64,000 nucleotides of DNA, taken from assembly GCA_024752435.1 (NCBI GenBank), contig CP103023.1, forward strand, positions 186,001-250,000, in the 5' to 3' direction. Position numbers and translations under genes: made by a program. The notes below the pieces were generated by a model. It was not told the origin of the DNA. It did not search any database and saw only the letters and a list, made by a program, of their open reading frames with translations. This stretch comes from Allantophomopsis cytisporea. Lineage: Eukaryota; Ascomycota; Leotiomycetes; Phacidiales; Phacidiaceae. This document shows positions 59,161-64,000 of the stretch, one piece after another. The first letter of the stretch is position 1. Every line of letters begins with the position of its first letter.

Positions 59161-60403
59161 ATGCCTTTCGCACAGGTTAGTGTCGGAGAAGATCCAATAT
59201 TGCAATCTTCGTAAACTATACTGACACAATAATCTACAGCTTGTCGTAGGCTCGCCGGGCTCTGGCAAAAGTACATATTGCGATGGAAGTAAGTGGTTCC
59301 AAGATCTGACGAGACACAGTTGGAACAACAGATACTAACATTATAGCTTAAAGTGTACCAATTTATGTCAGCAATAGGAAGAAAATGTTCAGTTGTCAAT
59401 CTAGACCCTGCGAACGACCGTACAAATTACCCATGCGCACTGGATGTTCGAGATCTGATCAGACTCGAAGATATTATGGAAGACGACGAGCTTGGACCGA
59501 ATGGAGGAGTATTATATGCGCTGGAGGAACTCGAACACAATATGGAGTGGTTGGAAAAGGGTCTGAGTGAGCTTGGAGAAGATTATGTTATATTCGACTG
59601 TCCTGGTCAAGTTGAGTTGTTCACGCATCACTCATCATTACGAAATATCTTCTTCAAGATCCAAAATATGGGATACAGGGTAAGGTCATCATTCAAGGAC
59701 TGAATATGTCAGTTTAGCTAACTACTGATAGCTCGTGGTTCTCCATCTTTCCGACTCATACTGTCTCACCCTGCCATCGCTATACATTTCGAATCTCCTG
59801 CTATCTCTTCGAGCAATGCTCCAGATGGATCTTCCACACTTGAACGTCCTCACAAAGATCGACAAAATTTCCTCATACGCACCACTGCCATTTAATCTTG
59901 ATTTCTATACAGAAGTCCAAGATTTATCATATCTTATGCCACACCTCGAAGCCGAATCAGGCAGTGTTCAAAACTCGAAGTTCGAAGGTCTAAACAATGC
60001 GATTATAGAATTGGTGGAAAGTTTCGGCTTGATCGGTTTCGAAACTTTGGCGGTTGAGGACAAACGCAGTATGATGCACTTGATGCAGGTTATTGACAGA
60101 GCTGGTGGATATGCCTTTGGAAGCGCCGAAGGTGCCAATGATACCGTATGGCAGGTGGCTATGAGAGAAGGCGTAACGACTATGGATGTGAAGGATGTTC
60201 AAGAAAGATGGATCGATGCCAAGGACGAATACGATGATAAAGAGCGTCGAGAATGGGCAGAGCAGGCCAAGGCAAGAGACGAAGCTGAAAAGACTAAGTC
60301 TGCTATTGGCGGCTTCGACGGAGATGATGACGATGATTTTGAGAATATGCCTCTGCCCCCTGGCGGCAGCGGCATCAAAGTGATTAACAAGAGAAACCAA
60401 TGA
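59161..60403 (+). CDS. GPN2: GPN-loop GTPase 2
   Basis: Four exons: 59161-59175, 59240-59288, 59354-59679, 59732-60403; 353 residues. GPN GTPases help assemble and import RNA polymerases II and III. The P-loop is GSPGSGKS (residues 9-16), split from its context by introns 1 and 2. The GPN signature GPNGG is at 69-73, the G3-like motif FDCPGQVE follows, and LTKID serves as the G4 motif. The combination with LDPAND and TEVQDLSYL identifies GPN2 rather than GPN1 or GPN3. The C-terminal tail is acidic and charged (DGDDDDDFENM). The acceptor at 59353 was chosen because it restores the DGMYQF family sequence. Convergent with POP5, with 95 bp between stop codons. Confidence 0.92.
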
Positions 60404-60498
60404 TACCCCTTGAGTAAATGACCAAAGCTGTCTTCTTCTCCTTGACCGATACAGTTTTCATCTGTGCTTCGAATATTGTCTTCTTATCGCAAACGTGA

Positions 60499-61122
60499 TC
60501 AACCATCGCCGTCGCTGTACTCTGCCTCACTGTCACTCCCATCAACCATAGTAACATCTTGATCCTTCCTCGCCGACTGTACCTTATCCTGTTTTCCACC
60601 CAGCAACTTCTCCAACGCCGCATCACTACTGTCCCCAGCTTGTCGTCTCGCCCTAAGCATCATCTCTCGCGCACGGCGAATAGCCTCCTCCTCCGCCTTC
60701 CGAATCGTACCACTGACTCTCACCACCCTAAAAATGCACCTCTGCCCATCCCTAACCGGCACCTCGTCCATAAAGCTCAGCGCCGCCCATGCAATACGAT
60801 AATTTGCACGAGACACCCGCAGTATGAAAGTCGATGTCGCAGGCGAGAGGTATTTCACTGCGCAAATCAGTCTCTGCAATACTCATCTATCTATTCGGCA
60901 GTACTCACGAGAAAGACTCTCGGCTACCGCACCAGAGCCATAATCTCCAAATAGCCGCAGCACTTCAGCGCGGATCGCCTTCAGTAGGAGCTGGGGTGTG
61001 AGCGCATCGGTGGTAGGCTGGTTGATGGCCACGACATCAGGGATCTTGGACGCACCCGTTCCGCCGGTCGCCTCTGGATAGAGGATATTCACGAGCAGGT
61101 AGCGGTTTTTCAGGCGAACCAT
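60499..61122 (-). CDS. POP5: Ribonuclease P/MRP subunit POP5
   Basis: Two exons, 61122-60909 and 60857-60499; 190 residues. Protein subunit of RNase P (tRNA 5' processing) and RNase MRP (rRNA processing) in the nucleus and nucleolus. The N-terminus MVRLKNRYLLVNI is the POP5 hallmark. It is followed by LLLKAIRAEVLRLFGDYGSGAV and, after the intron, the LKYLSPATSTFILRVSR strand. The C-terminal part is helical and basic, then an acidic tail (SDSEAEYSDGDG), longer than in yeast, as is common in filamentous fungi. Confidence 0.93.
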
Positions 61123-61599
61123 TCTTGTGCGACTGCTCGCGGCTTATCGCGTTTGTGGTGCTGTGGAATTTGGGGAATATTCGATGGAGGTACTGTTGCA
61201 CTGCGGAAAGACGCGCGGGGTCGCTACGGCAGCGAAAATCATGTCGCACCCACCACTTTTTGTGAGTGCAGTGTGGGGATTTATGCTTAACTTGCGCTGT
61301 CGAGTTTAAGCAATCCATGGGTTCTTGGCTTCTGCTTGGCATTCAACCTCATGTGATACTGGGAAGTACAATGATAAAATTCGTTCTCATGATCTCACAA
61401 TTCTTTATTCATTCGCACATGATGTTTAGTGAAGTGTTGAAATTAATTTTGTATTCTCATTGAGAGCAATCGTCATCGTCAACATCGTGAAATGAGAAAT
61501 TGTTACAAAGGACCTAATTCCTTGGGATTATCTCCCCCATCCATTCGTTATGGTTTCCTTCCCCGTTCTGTTGTCCGTAGTTTTGGCAGCCGGTTTGGC
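61123..61599. other. Intergenic, nothing recognised
   Basis: Upstream of POP5 and downstream of the small minus-strand gene. No supported feature. Confidence 0.35.
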
Positions 61600-61959
61600 T
61601 TAGAACTTGTTGATCTCCTGGTTAACCTCCTTATTGATCTCGCCGTCGAACGCAGTTGGAACACCCTCCTTGCTGGCATACTGGTCGACAACTGTACTGT
61701 GAGTTAGCTTCCTGTGCCAAGCAATGTGACAGGTTTGAGAATTTGACTTCTTATCCTTGCGTCCTTGCACACGTCATTGCGGACAAGAACAGTGCGTAGA
61801 GAATAAGATATAAAACTTACCTCCATCGGCGAGGCTGTCCTCAGTGCTGTTGTTGTTGTTGTTGCTACCAGAGCTTTGCTGGGTGTTGTTTCCCTGTTGC
61901 TGGTTTCCTCCCTCGAGGAATTGCTCACCCTCCTGGATATCCTTCTGGAAGTCAGACAT
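61600..61959 (-). CDS. Small acidic protein of unknown function
   Basis: Two exons, 61959-61821 and 61691-61600; 76 residues, with a 129-nt intron. The acceptor at 61692 was chosen over one 5 nt upstream on the transcript because it keeps the frame. The N-terminus MSDFQKDIQEGEQFLEGG is followed by a Gln/Asn/Ser run, then a charged helix-like end, DQYASKEGVPTAFDGEIN. No signal peptide, no membrane segment, no Cys. The ordered ends and consistent codon use look like a real, possibly well-expressed gene. I do not recognise the family; it may be stress-related like other small hydrophilic fungal proteins, but that is only a guess. Confidence 0.65.
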
Positions 61960-62449
61960 GGTTGTTTTGTATTGGGATCGATTGATTGAAAGTGAGGAAG
62001 ATAGGTGGTGATTGAGGTATTGGTGAAGTGAGCTCCTGATGAATTGATTGAAGTATGAGAGAGGAATGTAAAGGAGTCTTCCGTAAGTAATTATACTCGT
62101 GCTATGTTAGCTAGAGCAAAAGCACGCGCCTTCAAAACTTGGAAGTAGGTACGATACGATACGTAAGGTAGGAGACATAGGCGGGTGCCTCACAAGCATC
62201 AAGAATTATGCATGATTTATCCCCTGCTTATTTGCGTCATAGTACCCATAAACGTCATATTGCATCCACTTTCGTTCAATGACATGCACAGATCACCATA
62301 TTATCGCCTTGTTGTGTGCTCACCTCAATCTAATCGAGTATTGAAGAAAACAAAATCAGGACATTGACAGCTTAACGGGTATCATTATAATCTTTGCTAA
62401 AAATACTTTTCGATTGCCTCCCTCAATGAAACGAACCTCTGCTTCTCAA
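61960..62449. other. Intergenic, nothing recognised
   Basis: Spacer between two minus-strand genes; contains a short TACGATACGATACGTA-like direct repeat near 62150. Confidence 0.35.
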
Positions 62450-63820
62450 TTAGACCAACTCCTTAGCCGCAAACCCGATCTGAGTGTTTCCAACGTCAAA
62501 GACCACAAATTGGGATTTGAGAAGAATGTCTCCGAAGATGGAGTATGGGGCTCCACCGTGGTCCTGAATTCCTCCATAGCAATGGGTGTCATTGATTTGG
62601 CCATAGGTCATGTAATGATCTGGGACGACACCCTGGAAATTCGAGCCAATGCCAAAGGTGAATGAGGGTACCTGAGACTTGCATGGGTAGACCATAGCAC
62701 CAAAGTCTTTGGAGTAGGCGGCACCATCAACATTGGAGTAGTACGATGAGACCATGCCAGATGGGAGAAGTATAAGGCTGGTTCCCGTGTCACCAATGGC
62801 GTATATTGAAGTATCCTGGAAAGAAGCATTGCCAAAAGCATAGCCTGTAACAGTAAAGCCCCAGTAACCATCGTTCTTTTCGACAGGAGTGTAGGCGATA
62901 TCACCATTGTACTTAGAGCTGTTAATGTGGCCAAAGTCGAAAGTACCTGGTGCTCCCTTCTTGAGGTCGGCAGTGAACACATCGATAGCCATGCTAGACG
63001 CGGCGTTGATGAATGTGTCTTGCTGATGTGGCAGGATACTATTGAGCCTATTAAATGCGAGGCCAAGGATGCCATCTGCGGTGGTTATTGAAGTAAAGGA
63101 CTCGCTGACATTCGAAGCAAGTTCCACGGCCATGTTGTCCACAGTCAAGCCTCCAATACTGACCTTATCGATAATCACACTTCCACTTGCATTGCTTTCA
63201 TCGCCATATGATACCGAAAAGATTGAGCCGGTCAAGGTCCGAGCTGTCGAGCTCATGGAGGAATTGAACAATTCTTGGCCGTTGACTTGGGTAGAGTTCG
63301 TCTTGGTAGAGAAGACCCAGAGATCTGAAGACCCAGTGTCCAAGTCAAGATAGACTGTCTGTGGAGGCGTACCTATTTGAACCGGTGAAAGGTACTGCGA
63401 GTCGCATACCATAGGAATGGAGGAGACCAATCCAGACGTTGATCGCTTGGCAACAACATTGTGAAGATCTTCCGAGATGACACCTCCGTGCTTCTTTAAT
63501 GCATTAACGTGGGCTGCCGTTCCGCTTGTAGTGGCATTGAACTTCGGATTGGGAACTTGGAGAACAGTAGAGCGCTTGATTTGTTGTGTGGAGTTGTTGT
63601 TTCTGAGGGGTAATCCGGACAAAGATTTCTGATAGGATTTAGCTGGTGATTCATTATGGAGCGGTTTTCCCAAGAGAGTGTTGTTAAAATCCAACGATCG
63701 TGAAGGAATGGGAGATGAAGCCTCTTGTAGGTCTTCCGTGTCTGACAGTGTATATGAAGCAGCTGAAGTTGTTATAAGGAACGTCGCAGCTGTAGCAATG
63801 ATTTGGGTTGAGGAAACCAT
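62450..63820 (-). CDS. Secreted pepsin-like aspartic protease (A1)
   Basis: Single exon, 456 residues. Signal peptide at the start (IIATAATFLITTSAASY), then a propeptide of about 105 residues ending near a Lys-Arg site at 125-126 (AKRSTSG), suggesting kexin processing. The two catalytic motifs are DTGSSDLW (Asp161) and DTGTSLI (Asp344); the flap Tyr is in SVSYGDES (about 205). Several N-glycosylation sequons. Two Cys in the second lobe (YPCKS and THCYGG) can form the usual disulphide. It should act outside the cell at acidic pH. No GPI tail, so probably released. Confidence 0.93.
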   Translation of the reverse strand: MVSSTQIIATAATFLITTSAASYTLSDTEDLQEASSPIPSRSLDFNNTLLGKPLHNESPAKSYQKSLSGLPLRNNNSTQQIKRSTVLQVPNPKFNATTSGTAAHVNALKKHGGVISEDLHNVVAKRSTSGLVSSIPMVCDSQYLSPVQIGTPPQTVYLDLDTGSSDLWVFSTKTNSTQVNGQELFNSSMSSTARTLTGSIFSVSYGDESNASGSVIIDKVSIGGLTVDNMAVELASNVSESFTSITTADGILGLAFNRLNSILPHQQDTFINAASSMAIDVFTADLKKGAPGTFDFGHINSSKYNGDIAYTPVEKNDGYWGFTVTGYAFGNASFQDTSIYAIGDTGTSLILLPSGMVSSYYSNVDGAAYSKDFGAMVYPCKSQVPSFTFGIGSNFQGVVPDHYMTYGQINDTHCYGGIQDHGGAPYSIFGDILLKSQFVVFDVGNTQIGFAAKELV

Positions 63821-64000
63821 AGTGGCAGATCTCTTCTGAGATAGGCAAGACAGTATTATCCGAGAAATGAGTGTTATTGATCATGAAGTGACGTTGTAGG
63901 GGGAAGCAGTCATATGTTTATATGTTTAAGGGTGTGCTACTCTGTGAGGACTATACGATTTCGGAAATCCAACTATATGACAAGTGAAGTGAAGGCCCAG
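63821..64000. other. Upstream region of the aspartic protease gene
   Basis: Presumed promoter; no motif identified with confidence. Confidence 0.3.

Noticed and set aside
1..64000. tRNA, rRNA, CRISPR array or intact transposon
   Set aside because: Looked for T-arm consensus on both strands, transposase-like frames and regular repeat-spacer arrays; none found by eye.

Overview
The window is nuclear DNA of a filamentous ascomycete. Genes are interrupted by short GT-AG introns, mostly 40-140 nt, often with a CTAAT/CTAAC-like branch site. Intergenic DNA is rich in microsatellites and the conserved proteins are typically fungal (NRC-2/Fpk1-type kinase, GDE1, PRP43, secreted App1-like protein). 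The overall look suggests a leotiomycete, perhaps close to Sclerotiniaceae; that placement is inference. Exon coordinates below were built by hand from reading frame, splice-site sequence and expected family length. No search or transcript data were available.

Left end (0-7.5 kb): an accessory-looking block with a DUF7708-type protein carrying a degenerate NTPase-like half, then an aegerolysin gene (minus) facing away from an 11-exon MACPF-domain gene (plus). Aegerolysin plus MACPF is the composition of two-component pore-forming cytolysins, so this is the strongest candidate for a functional system here. Neither gene is visible as a single open frame; both appear only after splicing.

Conserved block (7.6-17.2 kb): PRMT5 and the DEAH helicase PRP43 share a 560-bp divergent promoter region, followed by an NRC-2/Fpk1-type AGC kinase. 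A gene-poor, low-complexity stretch of about 5 kb (17.2-22.1 kb) comes next.

Middle (22-40 kb): a 1208-residue largely disordered protein I do not recognise, the spliceosomal core protein SmF, a CZIB/UPF0587 zinc protein, a mitochondrial PPR-like protein, a secreted GPI-type App1-domain protein, and the SPX-ankyrin-GDPD enzyme GDE1. PRMT5 (Sm methylation), SmF and PRP43 all belong to snRNP assembly and spliceosome turnover, but they are not adjacent as a set.

Right half (40-64 kb): a CDH-flavodomain-like GMC oxidoreductase, an F-box-like Cys-rich protein, an intronless MbtI/Irp9-type salicylate synthase with a dense cluster of CCGGAG motifs about 0.9-1.3 kb upstream, a decayed multi-pass membrane-protein gene, an SDR, a small secreted Cys-rich reading frame broken by a stop codon, then a tight housekeeping group (BUB3, GPN2, POP5), a small conserved-looking protein and a secreted pepsin-like protease.
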